A DNA stretch of 64,000 bases from MFD04580-c1 sp963702995 (GTDB taxonomy: Bacteria; Planctomycetota; Phycisphaerae; Tepidisphaerales; Tepidisphaeraceae). Each line of letters begins with the position of its first letter. Position 1 is the stretch's first letter. The DNA lies in contig OY969783.1 in NCBI GenBank assembly GCA_963702995.1, forward strand, positions 6,076,001 to 6,140,000, in the 5' to 3' direction. The translations under genes and the position numbers were made by a program. Shown in pieces: positions 16,963-26,353 of this stretch. The notes under the pieces are model-generated. The model made no database searches. It was not told where the DNA came from and saw nothing but the letters and a program-made list of their open reading frames with translations.

Positions 16963-17190
16963 ATGGCGATGTGGCTCCAACATTCGATCGTTCTACTGCT
17001 TGTCGGCTCCTCGATGGCGTACGTCGGCTGGCAGGGCTTTAAGTCTCTCGCCGGGAAGCGGAGCCGGCTCGGCTCCTGCTGCGAGAAGGGGTGTGCCGCC
17101 CAGACGCCGGTGTCCGGGAAGGACAGCAAAGGCGAGCGGTTGGTGTTCATCCCTGTCGAGATGCTGTCGCGGCCGCGTCGGAAGTCGTAG
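16963..17190 (+). CDS. Small single-span membrane protein with Cys cluster
   Basis: The product is 75 residues. Residues 3-25 form a hydrophobic helix (MWLQHSIVLLLVGSSMAYVG), followed by a basic stretch and a cysteine cluster GSCCEKGC at about 37-44. This layout (one helix, positive loop, CC-x-x-x-C) resembles the small FeoB-associated Cys-rich membrane proteins, but there is no feo gene nearby, so the role is open. The ATG at 16963 has no ribosome site but follows a -10 box by eight bases; a second ATG is at 16969. Confidence 0.6.
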   Translation: MAMWLQHSIVLLLVGSSMAYVGWQGFKSLAGKRSRLGSCCEKGCAAQTPVSGKDSKGERLVFIPVEMLSRPRRKS

Positions 17191-17247
17191 GGGCTTCAAA
17201 GCGGCACGTCCTCGGCAAGCCGTCTCTCCCCATTCGCTGACCTATCC

Positions 17248-17625
17248 ATGCATCGCCGGTGGCTTCGTGACGTGCCTGTTCTACTGATCCTGCTCTGCGT
17301 TGCCGGGACCTTCCTGCTGCGAATGCAAGCCGGCGTATCCTCGCTCCCATCGTTCCTGATCGCGCTGAACGTTGTCACGGTCGGCGCCTATGCGTACGAC
17401 AAGCAGGCGGCCCGCCGCGCCAGCCGATATCGGGTTTCCGAGCGGACGCTCCACCTGCTCGCGCTCTGCGGCGGCACGCCCGGCGCCTGGTGCGGTCAGC
17501 GGGTGTTTCGACACAAGACCCTCAAGCGGTCCTTCCGCGGCCGCTTCCATTTGATCGTCGGTCTTCAAGTCGGGCTGGTGGTCGGCTGGTTCTTCTGGGT
17601 TGGGCGGCATCGGCTCGGCCTGTGA
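17248..17625 (+). CDS. DUF1294 family membrane protein
   Basis: The product is 125 residues with three probable membrane helices (about 8-25, 33-50 and 103-120). The sequence between them has the DUF1294 marks: YAYDKQAARRASRYRVSE, then LHLLALCGGTPGAW, then FRHKTLKRSF. The family is widespread and of unknown function. In some proteins this domain is fused to a cold-shock domain, but not here. The gene lies in the same direction as its small membrane neighbour and the Hsp70 downstream. Confidence 0.85.
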   Translation: MHRRWLRDVPVLLILLCVAGTFLLRMQAGVSSLPSFLIALNVVTVGAYAYDKQAARRASRYRVSERTLHLLALCGGTPGAWCGQRVFRHKTLKRSFRGRFHLIVGLQVGLVVGWFFWVGRHRLGL

Positions 17626-17655
17626 CCGCGGCGGCGGCTCGAATAAACTGCCCTT

Positions 17656-20570
17656 GTGACCACCTCCGAGCCAGATCTTCCCGTAGCCGAGCCACCCCCC
17701 GGCGCGGGCGCCGAGCCCGACGCCGACGGCCCGAGCCGCTATCTGATCGGCATCGATCTCGGCACCACCAACTCGGCCCTGGCCTATGTGGACACGGCCG
17801 CCCGGGTGTGGGAGGTCCGTGACTTTGGCATCCCGCAGCTTGTCAGTGCCAGCGAAGTGGAGACGCGGCAGACGCTTCCGTCCTTCCACTACGAGGCGGC
17901 CGACAGCGAACTCCCTCCGGCCGCCCTTCGGCTGCCGTGGTCGGCGGATGACCCTCGTTTCTGCGTCGGCCTCTTCGCCCGAGACCACGGAGCGGCCGTT
18001 CCGGGGCGCCTTGTTTCCTCGGCCAAATCATGGCTCAGCCATTCCGGCGTCGATCGGACGGCGGGGCTCCTGCCCTGGCACGGCGCGCCGGACGTGCGGA
18101 AGCTCTCGCCGGTCGAGGTCGAGCGCCCGGTTCCTGGGCCACCTCCGCACGGCGTGGGACCACGCCTTCCCGGCCGCCCCGATGTCGCGCCAGGACGTCG
18201 TGCTGACGGTGCCTGCCTCCTTCGATGAAGTCGCCCGCGAGCTGACCGTGCAGGCGGCGCGCGAGGCGGGGCTAACGCGCCTGGTGCTGGTCGAAGAGCC
18301 GCAGGCGGCGTTCTACGCCTGGATCGACGCCCAGGGCGCGGCGTGGGACCAAGAGGTGCGGCCGGGGCAGACGATCCTGATCTGCGACGTCGGCGGCGGC
18401 ACCACCGATTTCACCCTCATCCGCGTCCGGGCGGCCGCCGGCGGGAAAGTCCTCTTCCACCGCGTCGCCGTCGGCGAGCATCTCATTCTTGGCGGCGACA
18501 ACCTCGACCTGGCGCTGGCGCACCACGTCGAGCAGAAGCTGGTCCGCTCCGGCGGCGCTAAGCTCTCGCCGCGGCAGTGGGGCGCCCTGGCCCGGGCCGC
18601 CCGACAGGCTAAGGAGACGCTCCTGGGGCCGACGCCGCCGGAGCAATTCACGATCAACATCCTGGGCGGCGGGTCGAAGCTCATCGGCGCGGCGCTCCAG
18701 GTGGAACTGACCCGCGACGAGGCGCAGACAGTGCTGGTCGAGGGGTTTCTCCCGCGCGTCTCGGTCAGCGACCGCCCGGCCGCCCGGCGATCGGGCTTCC
18801 AGGAGTTCGGCCTCCCTTACGCGAGCGACCCGGCGATCACGCGGTATCTCGCCTCCTTCCTGACGACCCACCGCCACGCCGGCCTCTCCCCGGAAGAAGC
18901 GGCCGCCGCGCCCTGCGACGCGGGCCGGCCCGACATGGTTTTGTTTAACGGCGGGCTCTTCGAGTCGCCGGTGCTCCGCGATCGGCTGGTCGAAGTGGTG
19001 GCATCCTGGTTCCAGCCCGGCGGCGACGCGCCTCGCTGGCGCCCCGTCGTCCTGCGGAACGACCGGCTCGATCTCGCCGTCGCGCGCGGGGCGGCCTACT
19101 ACGGCATGGTGCGGCGCGGGCACGGCGTGCGGATCTCCGGCGGCCTGGCCCACTCCTACTATCTCGGCGTCGAAACGGCGGGCGGCGCGCCGTCGGCCGT
19201 TTGCCTGCTGCCGGCCGGGGTGGAAGAGGGGCAGGCGGTTGACCTGACCGGCCGCACGTTTGATCTGCTGATCCGCCAGCCCGCCGAATTCCCGCTCTAC
19301 GTCTCGAGCACGCGGACGACCGACCGACCCGGTGACTTGCTACCGGTTGATCCGGACCAGCTGACGGCGCTGCCGCCAATCCGAACCGTCCTGCAATCCG
19401 GCCGCAAGGCGGCGGCCGATACCGTCTCCGTCCGACTGAACGCCCGCCTGACCGAAATCGGCACCCTTGACATGTGGTGCGCCGAGGCCAAAGGCGACCG
19501 GACGTGGCGGCTCCAGTTTGACGTCCGTTCCGCCACCCGCGCTGACGCCGCCCGCCACGAAGGGGCGGCCGAGGCTGAGGGAATCGTTGACGACGCGATG
19601 CTCTCCGCGGGCCAAGCCCTCATTCGCGGCACCTTTCTCGCCGCCGCCGCGCCGCCCGCCAACTCTGCGCCCGCCCGCCCCGAGGGCCTGATGAAGCGCC
19701 TGGAGCAGGCGATGGCGATGGGCCGCCTGGATTGGCCGGCATCACTGATGCGCGGCTTTTGGGAGGCGCTGTTCGACGTTGAGCCCGGCCGCCGCCTCGA
19801 CGTCGAGCACGAGGCGCGCTGGCTCAACCTCGCCGGATTTTGCCTGCGGCCGGGCTACGGTCTTGCTGTGGATGATTGGCGGGTCGCCCAGACCTGGAAG
19901 CTCCTCGCCGCCGGCGGGACGTTCCCCAAGAATGAGCTTTGCCGCGCCGAGTGGTGGATCCTGTGGCGCCGACTGGCCGGCGGATTGTCGCCCGGCCAAC
20001 AACGAACGCTCGCCGAGCCGCTCATCGCCGACTGGCGCAGCGTGGGTGCGCAAGTCCGGCTCCAACGTTCGCGGCCGCTCGCCAATGTTCCAGTTCGGCC
20101 CGCACGAATCGGCCGAAGTCTGGCGGCTACTCGGCGCGCTGGAGCTGCTGCCGCGGACGATGAAGGTGGAGCTTGGGACGCTTCTGCTCGACCGCCTCCC
20201 CCGCGAGCCCGCTCCGGCGGTGAAGGACGCAATCCTCTTCGCCATCGGCCGCGTCGGGGCGAGGGTGCCGGTCTACGGCCCGCTCAATGCCCTGATTGAC
20301 CCCTCCGAAGCGGCCGCCTGGGTTCAGCGGCTGCTCCCGCTCGCCAAAGACGACAAGGCCGCCTTCGCTCTCGTCCAGCTCTGCCGCCGCACCGACGATC
20401 GCCACCGCGACGTTGGCGATGACGCCCGCGAACGGGTCGCCCAATGGCTGACCGAGCGCCGCATGCCCGAGCATTACGTTCAGCTCGTCCGCGACGGCGG
20501 CAAGCTGGCGAGCGAAGAACAGAAGATCGTCTTTGGGGAGAGCCTGCCGCGGGGGCTGCGGATCGATTAG
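17656..20570 (+). CDS. Long Hsp70-family (DnaK-like) protein, two apparent frameshifts
   Basis: Joining three frames gives about 970 residues. The actin-like ATPase marks are GIDLGTTNSALAYV (N-terminus), VEEPQAAFYAW, CDVGGGTTDFTLI and LFNGGLFESPVL. The C-terminal third lacks a standard peptide-binding domain and matches the long Hsp70 group with a C-terminal helical extension (DUF3731 type). The reading frame slips near 18120 (GAGGTC followed by an extra base before AGCGCCCGG) and again between about 20045 and 20075. Downstream of each break, protein similarity continues in the next frame. This may be sequence error or a decayed paralogue. GTG at 17656 is the likely start. Confidence 0.8.
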
Positions 20571-20701
20571 GCCGCGTCAGGATCTATATCGGAAAGCGTT
20601 GCCCGAGCCGCTTTTGTCGATGCAGCACTGATGCCCATAATGCCGTTGAAGATTGAGGCTTCAGGAGATCTGCTCAGAGAGCATCTATTCTGGGACGTTG
20701 G

Positions 20702-20794
20702 ATGATTCTCGTTGACACCAACATCCCGCTGCGCCTCGCACAAAGGCAAGTCCGCCTCGACGACCCAGCCGGTTCCGGCTCAGCGTCGCTGTGA
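20702..20794 (+). pseudogene. N-terminal fragment of a PIN-domain (VapC-like) gene
   Basis: An ATG at 20702 opens MILVDTNIPLRLAQ, the standard first strand and catalytic Asp of PIN-domain ribonucleases, but the frame stops after 30 codons. A short frame ending LLREHLFWDVG overlaps its start by four bases (ATGA). This is probably a remnant of a toxin-antitoxin locus. The rest of 20571-20882 has nothing else I can name. Confidence 0.35.
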
Positions 20795-20882
20795 ACGGAA
20801 ATACTTATCTCTCCGCGCAGGCTGCGGATATACTGCTCCACAGTACAGTTCTCGGCGTCTCTCCCCGTAAAGGAGCCTTTCC

Positions 20883-21473
20883 ATGTCAGGTTCTGAAGAG
20901 AAGGCGTTGGCCCCGGTATCCGCCCTTCCGGCGCTCCTGTCCCCAGTCCCTGGGTCGCCGGCGGCGGAAATGCCTCGCCGCGGTTTCTTGATCGCCGCGG
21001 CGGCCGCCAGCTGCGTTTGCGCGCTGGGTTGCCCGCTGGCGGAAGCCAAAGAAGAGGCAGAGAAGGACGATGACGACGACAAGCCCGTCAAGATTGACGC
21101 GGCGAAAGAGACGGGGAAGATCGCGGTCGGCACCCTCACGGACTACGCCAAGGACGGCGTCACCGACAAGTGGGCCAAGAGCCACCACTTCTTCATCATT
21201 CGACAGGGAAAGAAAATCTACGCTGTCTCGGCGGTCTGCTCGCACAAGGGGGCGCTGGTCGGGTTGGATGCCAAGGGCGGCTTGCGCTGCCCGAAGCACA
21301 AGAGTTCGTTCGATCTGCAAGGCCAGCCGACGAAAGGCCCGGCGACCGACAGCGGCCCGCTTACCCGCTTCGCCATCGCGGCCGACGCCAAGGGAAAGGT
21401 GACGGTCGATAACTCCAAGAAGTTTGAGGAGATCGACTGGGAGAAGGCGGACGCGGTCCTTACGGTGAAATGA
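20883..21473 (+). CDS. Exported Rieske [2Fe-2S] protein
   Basis: The product is 196 residues, with AAAGGAG upstream of the ATG. Residues 31-50 (PRRGFLIAAAAASCVCALGC) look like a Tat-like or lipoprotein signal, with Arg-Arg followed by a hydrophobic stretch and a Cys. The Rieske cluster ligands are C119-x-H121 in CSHKG and C136-x-x-H139 in CPKHKSSF. A charged DDDDD linker separates signal and domain. This arrangement fits a membrane-tethered electron-transfer protein, but there is no cytochrome b or oxygenase partner next to it. An orphan Rieske protein is the safest description. Confidence 0.88.
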   Translation: MSGSEEKALAPVSALPALLSPVPGSPAAEMPRRGFLIAAAAASCVCALGCPLAEAKEEAEKDDDDDKPVKIDAAKETGKIAVGTLTDYAKDGVTDKWAKSHHFFIIRQGKKIYAVSAVCSHKGALVGLDAKGGLRCPKHKSSFDLQGQPTKGPATDSGPLTRFAIAADAKGKVTVDNSKKFEEIDWEKADAVLTVK

Positions 21474-21601
21474 CGCTGTTCATGAGATCGATCGTCACCG
21501 GCGGAAGGCTCCGTTCGCGCCGCCGTTCACTCCCGTCGTTCGGCTCTGGCGGCTGATCGATCGTTGTCGGCGGCCCGCGGTTCCCGTACAAACGTCGGAT
21601 C

Positions 21602-23039
21602 GTGGACGCCTTTGAAAATATCCTGGCCACCCTGGCGCTGGTGGCCTTGAACGCCTATTTCGTCGCCACCGAGTTCTGCGCCGTCACCGCACGCCGGTCT
21701 CGAATCGAGGCCGAGGCCGCCAAATCGCCTCTGTTCACCGTCGCGCTGGAGGTTAAGAAGAACCTGGGGCTCTATCTCTCCGCCACGCAGCTCGGCGTGA
21801 CGATCTCCAGCCTGGGGCTGGGCGCGGTGATGGAGCCCGCGTTCGAACGGGTGCTGCTCCCGCTCTTTCGCTTGATCCATTTCGGGGAGCGGGCGGCCTA
21901 CGCGACCTCGCTGATCGTCGCGTTCGCCATCGGCACCTCGCTGCACATCGTGATCGGGGAACAGGTCCCCAAGAACTGGGCGATCCAGTTCGGGGACCGG
22001 ATGCTCCCGTTCTTCGCGATCCCCCTGGTCGTCTTCACGCGGCTGCTCTACCCGATCATCTGGCTCCTCAATGCGACGACCACTGGCGTCCTGTCGCTGC
22101 TCGGCGTCCCGATCACCGGCGACAAGGAGCCCCTTCCGCACACGGCCGACGAGCTGCGCGACCTGGTTGAGCAGTCGATCGAACGCGGCGCGCTGGGTCA
22201 GGCCGGCCACGAGAAAGTCCTGGCCAACGCGTTCGACTTTGGCGACCTGAAGGTCCGCCAGATCATGACGCCCCGGACGGAAGTAGATTACCTCCTGATC
22301 GACCAGCCGATCGGCGAGGTGCTGCGCAGTCGCCCAGAAGAGCGCTTTCACCCGCTTGCCCCTGTGCGATGGCGACATCGACCATGTGGTCGGGCTCGTC
22401 CACATGAAGGACCTGTTCAACCACCTGAAGCTGGTGCCCGGGAAATTGAAATTCATCGACGAGCGCACGCCGGAAGGGGAGGCGATCGCCATCCCGAGCG
22501 GGCTGCCCGGGTCGGCCGTCCACGTCATCGGCTCCGGCGACCTGGACCTGCGGGTGATCAAGCGCGACGTGCTGTTCGTCCCCGAATTGCTCGCCGTCCC
22601 CAAGCTGCTCCAGCAATTCCAGGCGAGCCACATTCATCTGGCCGTCGTCGTTGATGAATACGGCGCGACCCAGGGGATCGTCACGCTCGAGGACGTGATC
22701 GAACAGATCGTCGGGGAAATCGAGGACGAGTTTGATAAAGAGGTCAAGCCCGACTTTGTCCCCGAAGGAGAGGGGTATCGGGTGAACGGCCTCTTTCCTC
22801 TGCACGAGCTGCGCGAGCGGCTGCACCTGCCGGAGCTGGACAACAGCGACGTCGATACCATCGGCGGGTACATCGTCCAGGAGCTCGGCCGCTGGCCCCG
22901 GCAGGGGGACTCGGTGACGGTGGGGGACTACACCGTCCGGGTGGCCTCGATCAGCCCGCGCCAGCGCCGGATTGGGCAGGTGCTCATCACGCCGAACACC
23001 CAGGCGACCGTTCGAGCCGATGGGCCGGGCGTCAGGTAA
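21602..23039 (+). CDS. CNNM/CorC-type transporter with CBS domains, one apparent frameshift
   Basis: The first frame (21602 to about 22330) carries the DUF21 membrane domain (LNAYFVATEFCAVTARRSR, GVTISSLGLG) and the start of the CBS region (RQIMTPRTEVDYL). The second frame, from about 22330, continues with LCDGDIDHVVGLVHMKDL, the second CBS (VVVDEYGATQGIVTLEDVIE) and the C-terminal CorC_HlyC domain (VNGLFPLHELRE, GGYIVQELGR). The break lies near CTGCGCAGTCGCCC (about 22322-22336). Joined, the protein is about 479 residues, normal for the family. Members move Mg2+ or related ions or act as magnesium/cobalt efflux aids. GTG at 21602 is the start. Confidence 0.85.
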
Positions 23040-23199
23040 CGGGTGACGGCGACCACATGGGGTGAGCCTCACCTGTTTCGTTCTGTCGAAGATCTCGGTA
23101 CGGTTCGCGAATGGACGTGCGGCCGCTGCCTTCGCCGGCAGGGTTGCCGACGGAAATGACGCCCACCGGTGAGAGTGCCGGCGGCACCAACGGACTCCT

Positions 23200-24006
23200 A
23201 TGATCGACTCTCCCTACCTCGTTCAACCGGGCAAAAAGTTCAAGCTGTCTGACATCGCAACGGATGATTCCGGCGACTTCAAGTCCAAGGGCGACGCCGC
23301 CGGCGCGACCGAGAAAAACCTCAAAAAGCTCGACAAGCTCCAACAGGTGCTTTATGCCGAGGCGAAGCACGCGGTGCTGATTGTCTTTCAGGCCATGGAC
23401 GCCGGCGGCAAGGATGGGGCGATCGAGCATGTCTTCTCTCCGATCAACCCGCAGGGGTGCGGGGTGACGAGCTTCAAGGTGCCGACAGGGCTCGAACTGG
23501 CGCACGACTTCCTCTGGCGGGTCCATGCGGCCGCCCCGGCCAAGGGGATGATCGGGATCTTCAATCGCTCGCACTACGAAAGCGTCCTGGTCGAGCGCAT
23601 GCATAAGATCACGCCTGAATCGATCTGGTCCGCCCGCTACGATCACATCAATGCCTTTGAGAAGCTGCTCGCCGACGAGGGGACGGTCATCCTGAAGTTC
23701 TGCCTCCACATCTCCAAAGAGGAGCAGCGCAAGCGAATGGAAGCCCGCCTGGCCGACCCGGCGAAGAACTGGAAGTTCAACCCCAAAGACCTCGACGACC
23801 GCGCGAAATGGGATGAGTTCCAGGAGGCTTACCAGGACGCGCTGCGTAAGTGCTCGACGCGCCCCGCGCCGTGGTATGTTGTGCCTTCGGATCGGAAATG
23901 GTTCCGCAACTGGGTCATCTCCGACACGATCGTGCGGACTCTGGAGAAGCTCGACATGAAGTTCCCCACCGCTGAACCGGGGGTTGAGAAACTGAAGATC
24001 GTGTGA
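23200..24006 (+). CDS. ppk2: Polyphosphate kinase 2 family protein
   Basis: The product is 268 residues. PPK2 enzymes use polyphosphate to phosphorylate nucleoside mono- or diphosphates. The Walker A-like loop FQAMDAGGKDG is at 63-73, the lid-type segment GIFNRSHYESVLVERMH follows, and the later FCLHISKEEQRKRMEARL and WYVVPSDRKWFRNWV are both hallmarks of PPK2. The size fits a single-domain (class I or III) enzyme. It is flanked by the CNNM gene and the decayed HEPN locus. Confidence 0.93.
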   Translation: MIDSPYLVQPGKKFKLSDIATDDSGDFKSKGDAAGATEKNLKKLDKLQQVLYAEAKHAVLIVFQAMDAGGKDGAIEHVFSPINPQGCGVTSFKVPTGLELAHDFLWRVHAAAPAKGMIGIFNRSHYESVLVERMHKITPESIWSARYDHINAFEKLLADEGTVILKFCLHISKEEQRKRMEARLADPAKNWKFNPKDLDDRAKWDEFQEAYQDALRKCSTRPAPWYVVPSDRKWFRNWVISDTIVRTLEKLDMKFPTAEPGVEKLKIV

Positions 24007-24044
24007 ATTGGCAGGCGTCGAACCGCCCAAATTTGAGGGCCGCT

Positions 24045-24551
24045 CTAACGAACCTTATTCCACGTGCCCCAAAGTGGGAAGCAACCGAGGTAGAGGCGGG
24101 CGTAGTCATCTTTGCGAATGGTGCCCCAATCTTCAAACGCTTGCTCCACCTGCCCGAGAAGCGCGAGGGCTTCGCTTCTTGTGAACGTCTTTTCAAGGTT
24201 GTAGTCAGCCTCATGTCGGGCTTGTTGAAGATCGACGAAAGCTGTGGCTACGCTTTGAAGTCTTGCCGGCACATTCATCACGCGTTTCAGAGGATTGATG
24301 ACGTTCGGGAAATTTCCCTTCGACACCGCCTTCGAAACGGCGTTCATTTTGCCGTGTTCATAAGCGCGGCTGATCGCTGCGATCACTCGGTCGTCCTTTG
24401 CGAAGAGCTTCGACGACTCACTCGTGAGGAGGTGGAAGATCGCGTAGTAGGCCGCCTACACGGATCGAAGGAGGCTCGCTTGCATCGGTCGCTTGGGCTC
24501 CCGTCTCGCCAAAAATCCCGCTTGAGATAAGAGGTCTTCTTGAAGACTCAC
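24045..24551 (-). pseudogene. HEPN-like protein interrupted by an amber codon
   Basis: Starting at the GTG at 24551, whose first bases overlap the stop of the upstream gene, the frame reads MSLQEDLLSQAGFLARRE, continues to SLLRSV, hits a TAG at 24458-24456 (codon 32), then continues AAYYAIFHLLTSESSKLF in the same frame to a stop at 24045. In relatives, SxAYYAxFHLL is a continuous helix, so the TAG replaces a Ser-like codon (TCG to TAG needs one base change). The remainder, including ARHEADYNLEKTFTRSEA, is intact. HEPN folds are often RNases in toxin-antitoxin modules; no R-x4-6-H motif is convincing here. It may be a pseudogene or a single base error. Confidence 0.6.
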
Positions 24552-24841
24552 TCCTTCGCTCCCTTTCTAGCAGTTTCCAGCTCCGAAACGCTACGAAATC
24601 TGACGTATGGCCATCGATCGGGCGCGATGTCGGTGACAGCCTGTTCAAGAATGCGCTTCACCTTCTGTGTGTGTTTCAGAAGCACATTCTTCTCCAGGGC
24701 AGCGTCATCCACCTCGACCCACATCCAGATCGCAGGTTGGCCAGAATGATCGTCGCCGGTTTCAAATCGAATCCCTCGAATCCACTGAGGCAGATCATGC
24801 TGAATCCGTTGCTCGATCCGCTTTCCGAGATCGTGTGACGT
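24548..24841 (-). CDS. Small partner protein of the HEPN-like gene, start codon apparently ACG
   Basis: A frame of about 97 residues ends at 24548, sharing GTGA with the downstream HEPN-like start, so the two are translationally coupled. It reads SHDLGKRIEQRIQHDLPQW, then DDHSGQPAIWMWVEVDDAA, and near its end DIAPDRWPYVRFRSVSE. There is no ATG, GTG or TTG in the expected place. The codon just before SHDLGK is ACG (24841-24839), one change from ATG. The protein has no nucleotidyltransferase motif, so it is not an MNT antitoxin. I think it is an uncharacterised small family that travels with HEPN-like genes, but this is inference. Confidence 0.5.
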   Translation of the reverse strand, partial: TSHDLGKRIEQRIQHDLPQWIRGIRFETGDDHSGQPAIWMWVEVDDAALEKNVLLKHTQKVKRILEQAVTDIAPDRWPYVRFRSVSELETARKGAKE

Positions 24842-24861
24842 GGCGGCGCGCCGTGCCTGCC

Positions 24862-26130
24862 CTACGATGTGAGGATCGGGAACTTGGTGCTGCTGATCGG
24901 GAGATGGCTGTATTCCTCCACCAGGCGCCGGTATTCGCGGGCGACCTTGCGTTGCTTCCTCGCGAGCGTGTAGAGGCCGACGGGGTTGACGGTGCCGCGG
25001 ATGCGCGTCAGGGCGACGTCCCAGTCTTTCATGTCCACCAGGCCAAACCACGTGAAGCCGACAATGGGGACGCCGTCCTCGCGCAGGCGCAGGAGGTTCA
25101 TCCACTCTTTCCACAACCATTCAATGGCGTGCTTTGAGGCGCGGTTGGTTTCGGTGTGCATGACCGGCAGTCGGTAGCGGTCGAAATACTGGCGGGTGAT
25201 GACGTAGTAGCCGTAAATATCGCCCGAGCCGATGCTGCGGCCGTCGGGGCGGAGCACGTGCTCGTTCGTAATATAGTAATCCGTCCCCATGATGCAGTGG
25301 CTCCGCAGCTCGCGCTGGGCCATGAACCAGAGGTATTCGTCCACCGTCATCCCGCTGTTCAGCAGGTAGCGGTAGATCGTCGCCGACACATCATGCCCGA
25401 AGAGCAGGTCCAGCGACAGGAACCGCCGCTCGTTGATGAAGTGGGCCTTGGCGACCAGGTTCGGGTTGCCGGGGTGAACGTATTCGGTGGATTCGCTGAA
25501 AATGAAGATCGCGTCGGGGCGCAGGTCAAGGATCGCCCGCATCGCCAGGATGCTCGCCTTTACGCAGTGCTTGATGTTGGTGACGAACCCCGGCTCGCTG
25601 ACCTTTTCGTACCAGTCGGAGTCGCTCCGCCGCTGCTCGTTCCACCATCCGAAGGCGGCCGAGAACTGGGCGGTAATGTAGATTTCGTTCACCGGCGTGT
25701 AATAGCGAACCCACGGGTATCGCTCGGCGAAGCGATGGGCGTATTCGGCAAAGTGGTCCGGCCACGACGGGTTCTGGAAGTCGCCGAGCCAGTCCGGCAG
25801 GCCGAAATGGACCAGGTCGATGATCGGCACGATCCCCAGCCGCCGCATCTCGTGCATGACCGGGTCAAGCATTCCCCAGTCGTACTTGTCCTTCTCCAGC
25901 CAAATCTTGTAGATCGGCGGGCCATACCGAAGATAGCGCAAGCCCAGTTCGCGAACGAGTTTAAGATCGGTCTGCCAGAGATCGTAGTGGCCGGTGTCGC
26001 GAAGCTGATCGACGCGGCCGTCGGGGACTTTGGGGCAGGAGCACTCGATCCCCACCGAGAACATGAACCGAAGCGTGTCCACCGGGTCGGCCGGTCGGAT
26101 GGGGCTGGCGGGCGTAGGATGGCCGGTCAA
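24862..26130 (-). CDS. Glycoside hydrolase family 1-type protein
   Basis: The product is 422 residues with no signal peptide. The GH1 TIM-barrel is recognisable: WQTDLKLVRELGLRYLRYG at 52-70, the acid/base glutamate in TPVNEIY (Glu149) and the likely nucleophile in MHTETN (Glu327), matching the TxNEP and TENG motifs of the family. Family enzymes cleave beta-glucosides, galactosides or related sugars; the substrate cannot be read off. It stands just upstream of the decayed HEPN pair, in the same direction. Confidence 0.85.
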   Translation of the reverse strand: MTGHPTPASPIRPADPVDTLRFMFSVGIECSCPKVPDGRVDQLRDTGHYDLWQTDLKLVRELGLRYLRYGPPIYKIWLEKDKYDWGMLDPVMHEMRRLGIVPIIDLVHFGLPDWLGDFQNPSWPDHFAEYAHRFAERYPWVRYYTPVNEIYITAQFSAAFGWWNEQRRSDSDWYEKVSEPGFVTNIKHCVKASILAMRAILDLRPDAIFIFSESTEYVHPGNPNLVAKAHFINERRFLSLDLLFGHDVSATIYRYLLNSGMTVDEYLWFMAQRELRSHCIMGTDYYITNEHVLRPDGRSIGSGDIYGYYVITRQYFDRYRLPVMHTETNRASKHAIEWLWKEWMNLLRLREDGVPIVGFTWFGLVDMKDWDVALTRIRGTVNPVGLYTLARKQRKVAREYRRLVEEYSHLPISSTKFPILTS

Positions 26131-26353
26131 TGGGTTTCTCTCCGTCTCTGTCCCGCGTCACGGCGTGCGGAGCACAGCGGCGGGCGATCGCGCCCCGGCG
26201 TCCGATGATCGAGCGATCGAATCTAAACGCCCAACTGCCCGCCGATGAGGCGCGGGCAATTTAGACACGATCGCTCGTCGCAGGTCAACGTTTTCCGGAT
26301 GCAGATCGTGATTTGAATTCACCATCGGAATCGTCGCCGCACGACGAAAAAGG

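Noticed and set aside
22300..22360. Programmed ribosomal frameshifting in the CNNM gene (also considered for pyrF, folP and TonB)
   Set aside because: No slippery heptamer, internal Shine-Dalgarno or downstream pseudoknot is evident at the breaks, and the intact CNNM paralogue at 43356 has none.
24418..24648. 76-codon minus-strand frame within the HEPN-like locus
   Set aside because: It overlaps, in another frame, the conserved HEPN-like and partner sequences and has no family resemblance.
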